Assembly (NCBI GenBank): GCA_025765615.1
Contig: JAIVFJ010000029.1
Span: 186,001-250,000, forward strand
Length of the DNA stretch: 64,000 nt
Reading direction: 5' to 3'
Source: Zopfochytrium polystomum
Lineage: Eukaryota > Chytridiomycota > Chytridiomycetes > Chytridiales > Chytridiaceae
Positions 1 to 10,118 of the stretch are shown one piece after another (position 1 is the first letter of the stretch; each line of letters starts with the position of its first letter). Under the pieces are notes generated by a model. It had not been told where the DNA came from, ran no database searches, and was given only the letters and a program-made list of their open reading frames with translations. Both the position numbers and the translations under genes were made by a program.

Positions 1-1040
1 CCTTGCATGATTGGGTTGAACGCCACGGGCCTCGCGCTGCTGCTCACTTGCAGGACGACGGTTGCAAATTTGCGGCGCGGAAGTGTGCAGCGAGAGACGC
101 AGCGACGTAATATACAAAATGGTCTATTGCCACGCCCCGACCGAGGCTGTCGACGGCACTTGCAGATTATGGGGAGCGATGGACTGGATCACGGATCCTG
201 GCTGTCGAAAATTGCTCCGTGCATTGACTGGTCGTTACTGAGAGCAGGATCGTGGGGCAGAGTGTACCTTGAGATTATTATTCCCTGGACAGGATTCGTC
301 GCGCTGCACTTTGGCGTTTTCATATCATTGACGGACATCGCTCCGGTGATATCTGAAGTCGCCTCCGCAGTGATACAGTTTGCGATCGAAATGCTTCTCG
401 TTTGGATCGCTCTTGAGCGATACAGAGAAAAAAGGTGGCCTCAGAAACTTAAATCAGCCATGATTATATCTGTTTCTTTATGTACCTTGAGTCGGTAAAT
501 CGGTCCCGAAACCGATCACTCCGTTAAATAGTTTGAACAGATAGCCCACTATTCGTCCGCGGGTATTGTGGACATGTTCCTCTCTATATCAAACTATTTT
601 ATCAAATCGATTACATCCCACGCGATCTTCAACATTATAAGCCTGTGGTTTCGCTTCAGCCTCCCGAGATCCCCCGACTCCGCTTAATACTAATGCGAAG
701 TTTGGCCCCCTCGTCCTCGAAGGTTGCGGCGATTCTTCTTCCACAAGTCGTTGCGGAATACCCCATGACCCACGTCCCGAACGAACGTCGAAGTGCGAAT
801 CGTCGAACATATGAGGGTCGGCGAGAGAGAGTTGAGGAGATTGACTTCGCCGCCACGGCACTCGCCAGCTATGGCATGTGTGTGCGATTTGTTTTGTCGG
901 CTAAACCATCAACGATTCTTTTCCTCCGAGTCGATAGTTTGAGCTTCTTCGTCGCGGGTATCACAAGCCTCGTATTTCAATGGTTCGCCACCGGCTTCTT
1001 CTTGGTTATAACCAGAATGTCATCAGGTAACCAGGACTAA
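1..1040 (+). pseudogene. Multi-pass membrane protein, family M1, copy A (5' end outside window)
   Basis: Unrecognised gene whose segments align by eye with the copies at 1926-3112 and 63134-63715. A first segment (7-490) carries LTCRTTV, then APCIDWSLL and two hydrophobic helices. A second (about 600-1040) carries RSLAPSSSKVAA and ends in a long hydrophobic helix before a stop at 1038-1040. A short interval with stops near 490-600 probably holds an intron. Near 675 the paralogous reading needs one extra base (copy B reads LPDI where copy A breaks after LP), so this copy looks frameshifted, although an unrecognised intron could also explain it. No function is assigned. What is visible is a hydrophobic, integral-membrane, lineage-specific family. 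Confidence 0.5.
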
Positions 1041-1158
1041 GCAAAGCGGAATGGTTCGCCTCAGCGTGTGGACTCGAACTGGCCGTTCCTATCCCCGACT
1101 TTGACTCTATGCGGGGGGAAAACGTGGAAAGTTCGGGACTATTCGCAACAGCCGAAGT

Positions 1159-1557
1159 TTGGTTAACCTGCAAAAATACCCTCAACACTCCAACACATCG
1201 TCGATGTCTCCAGGCTGCAAGGTGTCAGAGACGTACAATCCTCCCTTTACTCCATGGACGCGTCTCCGGCTTCTCGCAGTCAGCCACTACGTCTCTTGCG
1301 TCGCCCACAGTAGCAGAACCGCCTTCGCCGGCGGCGACGACGGTGTCGTGTTGGGCGGGTTTGGGCGTGGGAAGACGAGGAGTAGGACGTGGGATCCGAG
1401 GCAGTATGTCGGGAGCGCGACGGATGTGTTGTTTGGCATCTGTGCGTCGTTCTTTGTGGCGGGCGCTATCGCGCGAGGAATTGCGGGGGTGCGGAGATTG
1501 CGGGGGTGCGGGTGTAGCCACTTGCGAGGCAGGAACACAAAGCGGGGTCGAATTTGA
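1159..1557 (+). CDS. Small membrane module with WDPR-Y-GSAT motif, copy A
   Basis: The reading frame contains TWDPRQYVGSATDVL followed by one hydrophobic helix and ends at 1557. The same motif plus helix occurs at 3591-3794 (WDPRDYIGSATEIL) and on the minus strand at 63776-64000 (WDPRDHLVSPADIG). In copies A and B it lies a few hundred bases downstream of the M1 frame, so it is either a separate small gene or a terminal exon of the same unit. The region just upstream (1100-1300) shows no clear coding signal. Function unknown. Confidence 0.4.
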   Translation: MVNLQKYPQHSNTSSMSPGCKVSETYNPPFTPWTRLRLLAVSHYVSCVAHSSRTAFAGGDDGVVLGGFGRGKTRSRTWDPRQYVGSATDVLFGICASFFVAGAIARGIAGVRRLRGCGCSHLRGRNTKRGRI

Positions 1558-1925
1558 TCGTGCCAGGCCGAGAGCGTGCTTGATATCCAACGGCCCTTCA
1601 GCCTATTTGCTCGTACTCTGGGATGAAAATTTTGGAAAAGAACTCCCTTTGCTAAACAAACCTCGAAAAAAGAAAGAAAATCAATACCCCACAAACTCCC
1701 CAGCAAAGAGCCAACCCGAGGACTCATCTCGAGCAGAAAGATCTCCGGTGATCATCACCTCAGCCCCTGCTGTCTAAATTAGACTGGCACTTTAGCTCAA
1801 CGAGTTACCGTCGGACCTCAAATAGATCGCAGCAAGCTCGTCAACTCTGGCAACGATCTGCCTCCTTTCCGGCCATCTGCCACCTATCCTTCGACCCTAT
1901 AACGGATGCGAGATCCGTTTCACTG

Positions 1926-3112
1926 TTGCGCCTTATTGAACAGCCAAAATCTCATGGTCTCACCATCTTTTTCCCTGCTGTCGTCTTTTACGGATCTGTG
2001 CGAACGAGCCTGGCTTTCTTGCCGGGAATGGTCGCGGTCTTGGTTCACTCCATGATAACGAATGAGAAGCTTCAAGACAGCGTCTACGGGACTTTCCTCT
2101 GCCTCGTTGCAACGGACCTCGCCTTCTTGCTTCTCTTGGTGTCTTGCCAGTTACCGTCAGAAGGCTTGGCAAGCTCAATCTTCAAACTTGCTCTGACAAC
2201 CGTCAGCACGGGAAGGAATCAATTGGAATCAGTTTTTGGGGTCGGATAGTCAGTCCCGACATCGGTAGACGAAGGGCCTTACTTTCTCCATCCGAAGTCT
2301 CTATCGGCTCAGTACTTCACATGCGTGGATCGTGGAGCAGACTGTTTTTAGAACCTACAATTTCCGTTTTGGGACTGTCAGTGATCAAGTACTTCCTAGT
2401 TTTTCTTGTTGTGCCACTGTCAGCGACCGCCGCAGAGGTTTTAAACGGCATCGTGCAATTTGGATTTGCGACACTGGTGTTGAAGATTTTCGTCGAGGGA
2501 CCCAGCAATCGCCTTCCGATGGAGCAATGGCGGTCGGCAGTGTTAACTTCTCTGAACCTGTGTGCTATTGTCGCAGTAGGTAATCGATTGCCACCTAGCA
2601 TATTTAACTGTACTTGATAGGTTGTGCGTGTATTTATAACATCAGTGATATACGCATCCTTCTTAGCCCAAGATTATCTGATGCGAGCTATTTGGGTTCA
2701 ATTTGTTTTCGACTCGATAAGCATATTCCTTTGCTTTTATCTTCCCGATATACGACTATTCCGGCTTATTTTCCTTCGAAGCCTCGCTCCAGCTGTGACG
2801 AAGATCGCAGCAGTTTTCTACTCTCCGCTGGTGTCCACTTCTCCGTTTGTCCACCTCCCGGGAAGCGCTGAAAAAACATTGTACCCTTCCAGACTCGACA
2901 GCGACGACCGGCTGGAGTTAGAGTTTTCGGCAACGACGCTCGCTAATTTCGGAATTTGCGTTAGACAGCTTCTTTGCTTCACTTCAAGAGCAGGCATGGC
3001 CCTCAGATTGGACGTGAAGACTTATTACTTCACAATCGCTGTCGGTCTTGTTTGGCAATGGGCGTTCACTGCGCTGTGTTTATGGAGGATAAGCTTGCAC
3101 CACTGGTTGTAG
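1926..3112 (+). CDS. Multi-pass membrane protein, family M1, copy B
   Basis: Three coding blocks separated by short non-coding gaps. Block 1 (1926-2249) has two hydrophobic helices. Block 2 (2320-2590) begins near MRGSWSRLFLEP and matches the GSWGRVYLE block of copy A. Block 3 (2624-3112) has two helices, the RSLAPAVTKIAA motif and a final helix before a stop at 3110-3112. The order of blocks equals that of copy A, so this is a tandem paralogue. A stop or intron interrupts at about 2595-2620. The exact start is not resolved. No enzymatic motif is visible, and a membrane role is inferred only from hydropathy. Confidence 0.5.
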
Positions 3113-3379
3113 CTCGTCGAATGCCGGTTCGCTGATGCATTTGATGCATCCAATTGCAGATTTCAAAGCTCTGATTGAAAGTAAAAATCAAGCTCGTCAG
3201 GTTTCAAGTGAAATTCACAGCGATGCGACCTCCGCCAATTGTTCAAACATGCAATCTTGGGAGGACGAAACTCGCAACGAGGTTCAATTTTCCCATCAAG
3301 TTGATCCGATGTGTCGGTCCTGCCAAACTCACCATACTCGCAAAACACTCGCCTTCGCCTTCTCGCTCTCAGCCACTAA

Positions 3380-3794
3380 TTGGTAACGCTCGGTTACGTC
3401 CGAGGTGCTTTCGCCGGAACCTGCTTTGCTATTATCAACCTCATGCTCGCCCGAGGCGAAGACCGAACCTTCTGCTCGATAGTCGTCGACGACCTACCGC
3501 TACCAACCAGTCAAGGCCTGGCCGTGGGTATATTTCCTGCAATCGAGTACCAAACTGCGTCGCTCTGGATTTTCGTTGTAATTTCCGACGTTGTGGGACG
3601 TTTGCTACGGCGCTGATGATCATTTTTTGGATTTGCTGTGGAGGCGGAAAATGGTTGAAGATAATTCACGCCTTCACGATGGGTGGGATCCCCGAGACTA
3701 CATTGGCAGTGCTACCGAGATTCTAATTTGTATCCCCATCTATTTATTGGCATCGGGATGCGTAATTCAGGGCATAACAGGGTTTGCGAAGTAA
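3380..3794 (+). CDS. Small membrane module with WDPR-Y-GSAT motif, copy B
   Basis: Frame 3380-3616 shows two to three hydrophobic stretches (for example GTCFAIINLMLARG and SLWIFVVISDVV). A second frame, 3591-3794, continues with HDGWDPRDYIGSATEIL, one helix and a stop at 3792-3794. The two frames overlap and are probably joined by a short intron that I cannot place with certainty. The motif and position downstream of the M1 frame repeat what is seen in copy A. Function unknown. Confidence 0.4.
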
Positions 3795-4003
3795 AAATGC
3801 AAAAATGAGTTTCGAGTGACATCTAATCAACGACTGTGCAGCCGTAGCGCTATTGACGTCAACGTAGCGCAAGCTGTGGCGATTCCCGGTTCTAGCCGAT
3901 TTTCTGCGGAACTGGGAGACATTAGGAAGCTTTTTTAGTGTCGGTTCCTTCCTGCAATTTACAAAATCACATTTAACTCTGTCGTTTCTCACGGCTGCAA
4001 ACG

Positions 4004-4950
4004 ATGCAGTCATTCACCATCCTTCTCATGATGATGTCCGCTGTTGCCTCGGCACTTCCCACGGCCCAGATGTTTTCCGACCTTAACTACCCCTACGAAG
4101 CGCAGTCAGCAGACTTTGAGAACGATCTCAATGTATGTGGTCACATGAGATCGTTCTCAAAGATCTAGCACCAAACACCGTTCACGGGATTCATTTTCAC
4201 GCATTCGGGGTGGGACGCAGTAGCCGATCTGACCGCCACCCAACCGCTCTAAACCTCCTTTTTCGTTTCGTGCAGGATGAGTCGGATAACCGAACGGGCT
4301 TAACACTGTCCGGTCATTTTAATCCTACTTGAAGCCCACACGCTCGGCGTCTTCGCTGTCCCTCTCCAGCTTCCATGTCGGTGACATCGGCAACATCACA
4401 TCTGACGCCGGCGGGACAGCGAGCGTGCGATCTTCCGTCCGTCTATCCGACAGTCTGCAACTCTCCACTGGATGAGTCAGATCGTCGGGCAGGGTGTCGT
4501 TCTCCACAACGGCGCCGACGATTGCGTGATGCAGGTTTGAGCTTCTCCAATATTATCTTCACAGTCTTATGTGCCGTTTGTGCAGCCAGCAGGCAACTCG
4601 GGCTCGCGGATCGCGAACGGCGTCCTCGGATGGAAAAACGGCACGACCTTTCCTTACTGGTACACTGCATCTAGTAGAAATTCCGCTGGCAAGAAGGCTA
4701 TTTCGGTCGTGGCTCCTTTGGGCAGCTCGACCGTGAAGGGGCTCGCCATTTTCACCCAAGATGGTCCTTCCAGCCCGGTAAAAATAAAGGCTGCTTTCAT
4801 TGGCTTTGCACCTGGCTCAAAGCATGGGATCCATATGTGTATATAATTTCGGAGGAAGCATCCGTTGCTGCTTTACATTTCGCCCTTAGGAGCTTTCGTT
4901 TTGCTATTACCGACGGGCTCACAGGACTGACAACCGGCGGTCATTTCAAT
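4004..4950 (+). pseudogene. Secreted Cu/Zn superoxide dismutase-like protein with two SOD-type domains, probably decayed
   Basis: The start at 4004 gives a signal peptide (MQSFTILLMMMSAVASA). Pieces of a Cu/Zn SOD follow in order: HGIHFHAFG (metal-ligand H-x-H), an intron 4211-4274, GLTLSGHFNP, FHVGDIGNITSDAGG, IVGQGVVLHNGADD and GNSGSRIANGVLG with the conserved Gly-x-Arg. A second SOD-like domain begins near 4700 (VKGLAIFTQDG, GSKHGIHM) and ends near GLTTGGHFNF at about 4950. The family dismutates superoxide, here presumably outside the cell. The frame changes at about 4330 and 4470 without good splice sites, so the gene is probably inactive. Family identity is secure; activity is doubtful. 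Confidence 0.6.
4114..4162. repeat. Perfect 17-bp inverted repeat (hairpin) inside the SOD-like gene
   Basis: The arm 4114-4130 is the exact reverse complement of 4146-4162, separated by a 15-base loop. Both arms fall in sequence that reads as coding, at the point where the frame changes between the signal-peptide exon and the first SOD block. Confidence 0.8.
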
Positions 4951-4998
4951 TTTGAAGCTTTATATTGAATGATTCCTATTTAACCAAGTATCTTCTTA

Positions 4999-6035
4999 GA
5001 GCATCGCCACCAGGTGGGCTAAATTTGGGGTGGGCTAAAGGGTGGGGCAAATTTTTTTGTAATTGATTTTTAATAGCCCGCCATGCAACTGCCACCAGCT
5101 TCGGGTTATTCTATCTGCCCTTGTCATGAACTTTCAGACAATCCTGCGAAAAAGCAGACAATTTCGGCGAACGGCAGCCCCACGACAGCTTATCAGTAGT
5201 ATTCTGCGGTCGGAGCAGGCTCGAGAGAGGCGATTGACAGCTGTCCTTGCGTTTGTTCATGCAGATGACAGTGATTCAGATCAAGGATTGGACCAAAACA
5301 GGAGGCGTGGAGGAGGATCTCGACCAGCAAAGCAACAGAACATCAGCCGCGAGTTTCAAAGTTTTATAAGCAGTTGGTTGATGACTACTTCTCCGAGACT
5401 CGGAGATATGGCGACCTGGAAGGGACAGTATCAGGGAAAGGAGAAACGGGCAACAATAATTCTGGAGGCGATTGTCGGCCCCGACCTCTACTTTTGGCAT
5501 GCTTTCTTTGGAGTGCCTGGATCAAACAATGATATCAACGTCATTGATCGCTCTCCCATAACATCGGCGCTTCTAGACAATCAGGTGCCAACGGTCGAAT
5601 TCGAGCTCAACGGACAGAAATATTCCAAAGGCTATTTTTTAGCTGATGGAATATATCCCGAATGGTCGGTCTTCGTTCAAACAATCACTGCTCCTCAGAG
5701 TCCAGCAAAACAGCTTTTTGCAGTTCGGCAGGAAGCGCTTCGAAAGGATGTTGAGCGAGCTTTTGGAGTTTTGCAGGCGAAATGGGGAATATTGAGGGCA
5801 CCGTGCAAGTACTGGAGCCAGGAGAGGATGCATAAAATTATCATCGCTTGCATCATCATGCACAACATGATTATCCGGCACGAGAGGCGCCAAATTGGGC
5901 ATGGTCTTGAAAAGGGAACTCGGCCTACGCAGCCAGAGGATCTGAACGTGCCACTCAACTCCAACAGTGGTGTTCGGGTTCCGACAGTGCCTTCGAGTGA
6001 GGTAAAAACGTTGGCTTGGTTGATTCGATCACGCA
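4999..6035 (+). mobile_element. PIF/Harbinger DNA transposon, left half
   Basis: The left end is placed at about 4999 after a TTA trinucleotide, the usual Harbinger target. It starts with GC-rich terminal sequence (GCCACCAGGTGGGCTAAAT, and GGGGCAAATTT further in). A related terminal sequence (GCCACCAGTGTGGTAAATG) is found at about 32490, in the half now lying at 32474-33750. The half is cut at 6035 by gypsy copy 1. The exact terminal bases are uncertain. Confidence 0.7.
5063..6035 (+). pseudogene. PIF/Harbinger transposase, internally deleted and interrupted
   Basis: The frame contains the family sequence WKGQYQGKEKRATIILEA, then FGVPGSNNDINVIDRS with the second catalytic Asp, a later DGIYPEW block, and VERAFGVLQAKWGI. 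The usual region between the N-terminal DYF motif and WKGQY, about 130 residues including the first catalytic Asp, is absent: an out-of-frame DYFSETRRYGD at about 5385-5417 runs straight into WKGQY. The gypsy insertion at 6036 removes the C-terminus, which I find on the minus strand at 33654-33750. The protein is therefore non-functional on two counts. Family identity is confident. Confidence 0.75.
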
Positions 6036-6398
6036 TGTCAGGAACAGGGCAGGACAGGACAAGGCAGACAAGGAACTGAGAGGAGTGATGATTGTATTGG
6101 AAACAATAATTCACTTGAGGGATGGGACAGGTCCCCCATCCCCCTTTTATACCTTTTGAGAGTCTTCCTTGTCAAGACTCAAAGAAAGTTCCAGAAAGAG
6201 CAATTAGTAATACAATGATACCAATGATACCAATGACAACAAGACAAGTCAGGAAAGCAAAGAAGGTTCCAGAAGGTTCCACAAGGTTCCATGAAGGAAT
6301 GTTCTAGAAGGTTCCAGAAGGTTCCAGAAGGTTCCACAAGGTTCCATGAAGGAATGTTCTAGAAGGTTCCAGAGGTTTCCAGAGGGTGATTCATAACA
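6036..6398 (-). repeat. 3' LTR of gypsy copy 1 (363 bases)
   Basis: Begins TGTCAGG and ends TTCATAACA on the plus strand. It differs from the 5' LTR of copy 2 (33751-34113) by one base that I can see, while it differs in length and indels from its own partner LTR at 10998-11353. Confidence 0.9.
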
Positions 6399-9300
6399 TC
6401 ATCTCCCCCTTTTAGGCCTCTTCTGCAACTTGGTGGGGTACCTGGTCTTGAACTTGAGCAGAAGGTCTTGGCAGTGAGTGAGGTTTGACTCAGGTTCCCA
6501 GGTGTTGTCAGCATCTGAGTAACCTTTCCACTTAACAAGGAACTTGAGTGTCCTTCCAAACCACTTGGCATCCAAGATTTGTTCAACCTCAAATTCCTCT
6601 TCACCTTCTACCTCAACTGGAGGAGGAGGAGGAACAACTCTGCCTGGAATGGAATTGGCCACAAACTTCTCCAAAAGGCTGACATGGAAAACTGGGTGAA
6701 TCTTCATGGATGCAGGGAGATCCAGCTTGAAGGTGACTGGATTGATTTGCTCCAAGATCTTGAAAGGTCCCAACTTGAGGTTGTCTAGCTTGGGACTTGG
6801 TCTTTTGGTCTGCAAGTTCTTCCTCAGAAGCCAAACTTGCTGACCCACAGCAAGGTCATGGTCCATTCTGTGAGTGTTGGCGAATCTTGAGGCATCTTCT
6901 TGGGCTTGCTTCAGGGTGGAGTCCAGGAAGGTGCTGATGATCTTGAGCTTATGCAAGTGTGAAGCCACAGCAGGAGCTTGGACATTGGATAGGGTCTCTT
7001 GTCCCAAAAGATCTCCTCTTGGATTGAAGCCATAGGTTGCAAAGAAAGGAGATAGCTGGGTGCTTGAGTGGAGAGAATTGTTGAGAGCAAATTCCGCCAG
7101 CGGAAGGAGGGTGGGCCAATCATCCTGTTGATAGCTGACATAGCACCTCAAATACTGCTCCAGAGTCTGGTTTGTTCTTTCTGTTTGTCCATCAGTCTGA
7201 GGGTGATAAGCAGTTGACAGTTGAGACTTGATTCCAAGGGCTGTTGTGAGTGCTTTCCAAAATTGAGATCTGAACTGAGGTCCTCTGTCACTGATGATTG
7301 ACTGAGGCAGCCCATGGAGCCTGAATATGTGCTGCAAAAACAGGTCTGCTGTTCCTTGTGCATCTATATTCTCAGTGCAGGGGATAAAATGGGCCAACTT
7401 TGTCCTTCTGCAGATGACAACAAGGATAGAGTCAAATCCATGGGATGGGGGCAGTTTCACAATGAAGTCCATGGATATTGATGACCAAGGGCTGATGGCA
7501 ATTGGGAGGGGCTCCAGAAGTCCATAGGGCTTGTGTCTGCTGGATTTGTTTCTTTGACAGGTTTCACAGCTGCTGACATAGTTCTTGATGTACTTCCTCA
7601 TGCCTGGCCAGTAGAAGTCTCTGGAAACAAGCTCATATGTCTTGTGCTCTCCTGGGTGTCCAGCTGTTGCTGCATCATGCCTTGTCTTGAGTATCTCAAG
7701 TTTTTCCTCCTCTTGGCTGACTTGAATCTTGTGAGGCTTGGGGTCCTTGGAAATAGCATGGGCCCACACACTGTCAGGAAGCAATGAAAGGTGTGTCTTG
7801 GATGGTGGGGTGAAACCATCTCCCCCTTCAGGTGCAAGGTCTGTTCTTCTTGACAGGGCATCAGCCACAGTGTTCAGGTGGCCAGGGGAATAGCACAGCT
7901 TAAAGTCATACTCAGAGAGCAGTTCAGCCCACCTGGCATGCCTCTGCTTGAGCAACCTCCTTGCCCTGAAGAAGGTGAGGTTCTTGTGATCAGAATAGAC
8001 AGAGATGCCTTTAGAACCAGCCAAGTAGTGTCTCCAGAATTTGAATGCTTCCACAATTGCAAGCAACTCCTTGTCATGGACTGTGTAGTTACACTCAGCA
8101 CTGTTCAGCTTCCTGGAGTAATATGCCACTGGATGCAGAGGAGCAGAGGGGTCCTGAGAGCTTGGCTGGGACAGAACAGCGCCAAGGGCATAGTCTGAGG
8201 CATCAGTTTCCAAGGTGAAGGGAAGCAAGGGATCCACATGCTTAAGGAGTGGTGCACTTGTGGTTGCTGTCTTAAGAGCTAGCCAGGCTTGCTCTGCTGC
8301 TGGGGTCCATTCAAACTTGGTGGTCTTCTTGGTGAGATCAGTGAGAGGCTTGGCTATGGCAGAATAGTTGGCAATGAAGGTTCTGTAGAAGTTGCAAAAT
8401 CCAAGGAAGCTTTGTACATCCTTGATGGAATTTGGAGCCTTCCATTCAAGAATAGTTTGGATCTTGTCTGGTGCCATGGAGATCCCTTTGTCAGACACAA
8501 TGAACCCCAAAAACTCAATGGAGGTCTTGTGGAATTCACACTTCTCCAGCTTTGCATAGAGGTGATGCTGTCTGAGTCTCTCCAAGACAGTCTTGACATG
8601 TCCCATATGGCTTGCAGTGTCAGATGAAAATACCAGGATATCATCCAGGTAGACAATGACAAAAAGGTCCAGAATATCCCTGAAGATGTCATTCATCATG
8701 CCTTGGAAAATAGCTGGTGCATTGGTAAGTCCAAAGGGCATAACCAAGTACTCAAAGTGACCGTATTTGCATCGGAAGGCAGTCTTCCATTGATCCTGGG
8801 GCTTAATTCTGACCAAATTGTAGGCACCTCTGAGGTCAATCTTGGAAAATATCCTTGCATGGCTCAGTTTGTCCAGTAATTCAGAGATGAGAGGCAGTGG
8901 ATAGCGGTTCTTGACTGTCATCTCATTGAGATCTCTGTAGTCCACACAGGGTCTCAGTCCCCCATCCTTCTTCTTGACAAAAAAGATGGGAGCTCCAGCT
9001 GGTGACTTGGAAGGTTGGATGAATCCCTTGTTCAGCATTTCTTCAATGTATTCTTGGAGGGCCTTGGCTTCTGGTGGAGAGAGGTGGTACAGTGGCTTGA
9101 AAGGTGGGCTGCAAGTTTCATCCTTGAGTGGGATTTCACAGTCATAAGGCCTCTGAGCTGGTAGCAGGTCTGCCTTGGTCTTGGAAAACACATCAGCATA
9201 AGGGAGATATTCTTTTGGTAGCTTGGATGCCAGCAAAAGGTCTGATGGGTCCAAGTTCCTGTGCTCTTCAGCAGTGGTGCATGAATTCTTGACTGGGAAC

Positions 9301-10118
9301 TGTGATTCTTGAATCTTTGACTGAGAGTTCTGTTCTTGGCAAAGACTGTGAGCTGTGGAACTTGAATCTTGAATGTGGACTGTGAACTGTGGTACTTGAA
9401 TCCTTGACTGTGGGTTCTGTGAACTAGAGTCTTGGCCATGACTGTGAGCTCTATGAGCTCTACTTGAATCTTGACTGTGAACTGTGAACTGTGGAACTTG
9501 AGTCTTGGCTGGCTGTGAATCTTGAATCAAGGGCTTGAGAGCATGAGACTTGGGGGCTTGACTTGAGTTTTGGGTGACTGTTCCAATTGGTGGAGGTTGG
9601 ACTTGACCAGTGACCCAATCAATGTCAGGGTTCTGGGCTTGCAGCCATGGTAATCCCAGGATGACAGAGAATGTGGGTGAGCCAAGATCCAATACTTCCA
9701 GGTTGACCATGGATGGTGGAAAGTCTTGGATGTGGAGGTTTAGCTTGGTTTCATGGCTGATTTCCTTGAACAGAGCATGATTGGCAAAGTGGACCTTGAG
9801 GGGTGTGGATTTCTTGATGGTGGGAATGGCACAAGCCTTGGCAAGGGTGGCATCAATGATGTTGCAGGATGATCCAGAGTCGATAAGGGCCTTGGTTGTG
9901 ATGGTTGACTTGGGTGAGAGTTGAATCTTGACATCCATGGTGAGTTGGTGGGGCTTGGAATCTGAGGTGTTTGTGGTGCTGGTGGTGGTGATGAAACAGG
10001 GGCAGCTTGGAGGAGGGTCCAGGGAATTGCCCCTCAGTGAGCCTGGACCTGGGAGTTTGGGTGCTTCTTCCTTGGGCAGTCCTTGACAGCATGCTCCTTG
10101 GAGCCACAGTAAAAACAC
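6399..10118 (-). CDS. pol: Pol polyprotein (protease, RT, RNase H, integrase, chromodomain), gypsy copy 1
   Basis: About 1,239 residues in one open frame. Domains in order: aspartic protease (ALIDSGSSCNIID), reverse transcriptase with YLDD, RNase H (TLETDASDYALG, SDHKNLT, VADALSRR), integrase with HHCC zinc finger (HP...CETCQRNK) and D,D,E residues (SMDFIVKL, SDRGPQF, HPQTDGQTERTNQ), GPF module (KLGPFKIL), and a chromodomain (FLVKWKGYSDADNTWEPE). Chromodomains in this family direct insertion to modified chromatin. There is no ATG at the start of the frame; it overlaps gag by 85 bases in the -1 frame and is probably expressed by frameshifting at 10055-10061. The stop codon directly abuts the LTR. 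Differences from copy 2 are confined to the last third. Confidence 0.9.
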   Translation of the reverse strand: MFLLWLQGACCQGLPKEEAPKLPGPGSLRGNSLDPPPSCPCFITTTSTTNTSDSKPHQLTMDVKIQLSPKSTITTKALIDSGSSCNIIDATLAKACAIPTIKKSTPLKVHFANHALFKEISHETKLNLHIQDFPPSMVNLEVLDLGSPTFSVILGLPWLQAQNPDIDWVTGQVQPPPIGTVTQNSSQAPKSHALKPLIQDSQPAKTQVPQFTVHSQDSSRAHRAHSHGQDSSSQNPQSRIQVPQFTVHIQDSSSTAHSLCQEQNSQSKIQESQFPVKNSCTTAEEHRNLDPSDLLLASKLPKEYLPYADVFSKTKADLLPAQRPYDCEIPLKDETCSPPFKPLYHLSPPEAKALQEYIEEMLNKGFIQPSKSPAGAPIFFVKKKDGGLRPCVDYRDLNEMTVKNRYPLPLISELLDKLSHARIFSKIDLRGAYNLVRIKPQDQWKTAFRCKYGHFEYLVMPFGLTNAPAIFQGMMNDIFRDILDLFVIVYLDDILVFSSDTASHMGHVKTVLERLRQHHLYAKLEKCEFHKTSIEFLGFIVSDKGISMAPDKIQTILEWKAPNSIKDVQSFLGFCNFYRTFIANYSAIAKPLTDLTKKTTKFEWTPAAEQAWLALKTATTSAPLLKHVDPLLPFTLETDASDYALGAVLSQPSSQDPSAPLHPVAYYSRKLNSAECNYTVHDKELLAIVEAFKFWRHYLAGSKGISVYSDHKNLTFFRARRLLKQRHARWAELLSEYDFKLCYSPGHLNTVADALSRRTDLAPEGGDGFTPPSKTHLSLLPDSVWAHAISKDPKPHKIQVSQEEEKLEILKTRHDAATAGHPGEHKTYELVSRDFYWPGMRKYIKNYVSSCETCQRNKSSRHKPYGLLEPLPIAISPWSSISMDFIVKLPPSHGFDSILVVICRRTKLAHFIPCTENIDAQGTADLFLQHIFRLHGLPQSIISDRGPQFRSQFWKALTTALGIKSQLSTAYHPQTDGQTERTNQTLEQYLRCYVSYQQDDWPTLLPLAEFALNNSLHSSTQLSPFFATYGFNPRGDLLGQETLSNVQAPAVASHLHKLKIISTFLDSTLKQAQEDASRFANTHRMDHDLAVGQQVWLLRKNLQTKRPSPKLDNLKLGPFKILEQINPVTFKLDLPASMKIHPVFHVSLLEKFVANSIPGRVVPPPPPVEVEGEEEFEVEQILDAKWFGRTLKFLVKWKGYSDADNTWEPESNLTHCQDLLLKFKTRYPTKLQKRPKRGR

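Noticed and set aside
6230..6390. Regularly repeated GGTTCCAGAA units, at first sight CRISPR-like
   Set aside because: They are inside an LTR, have no spacers, and are explained by alternating GAA/TTC pentamers. The window is eukaryotic.
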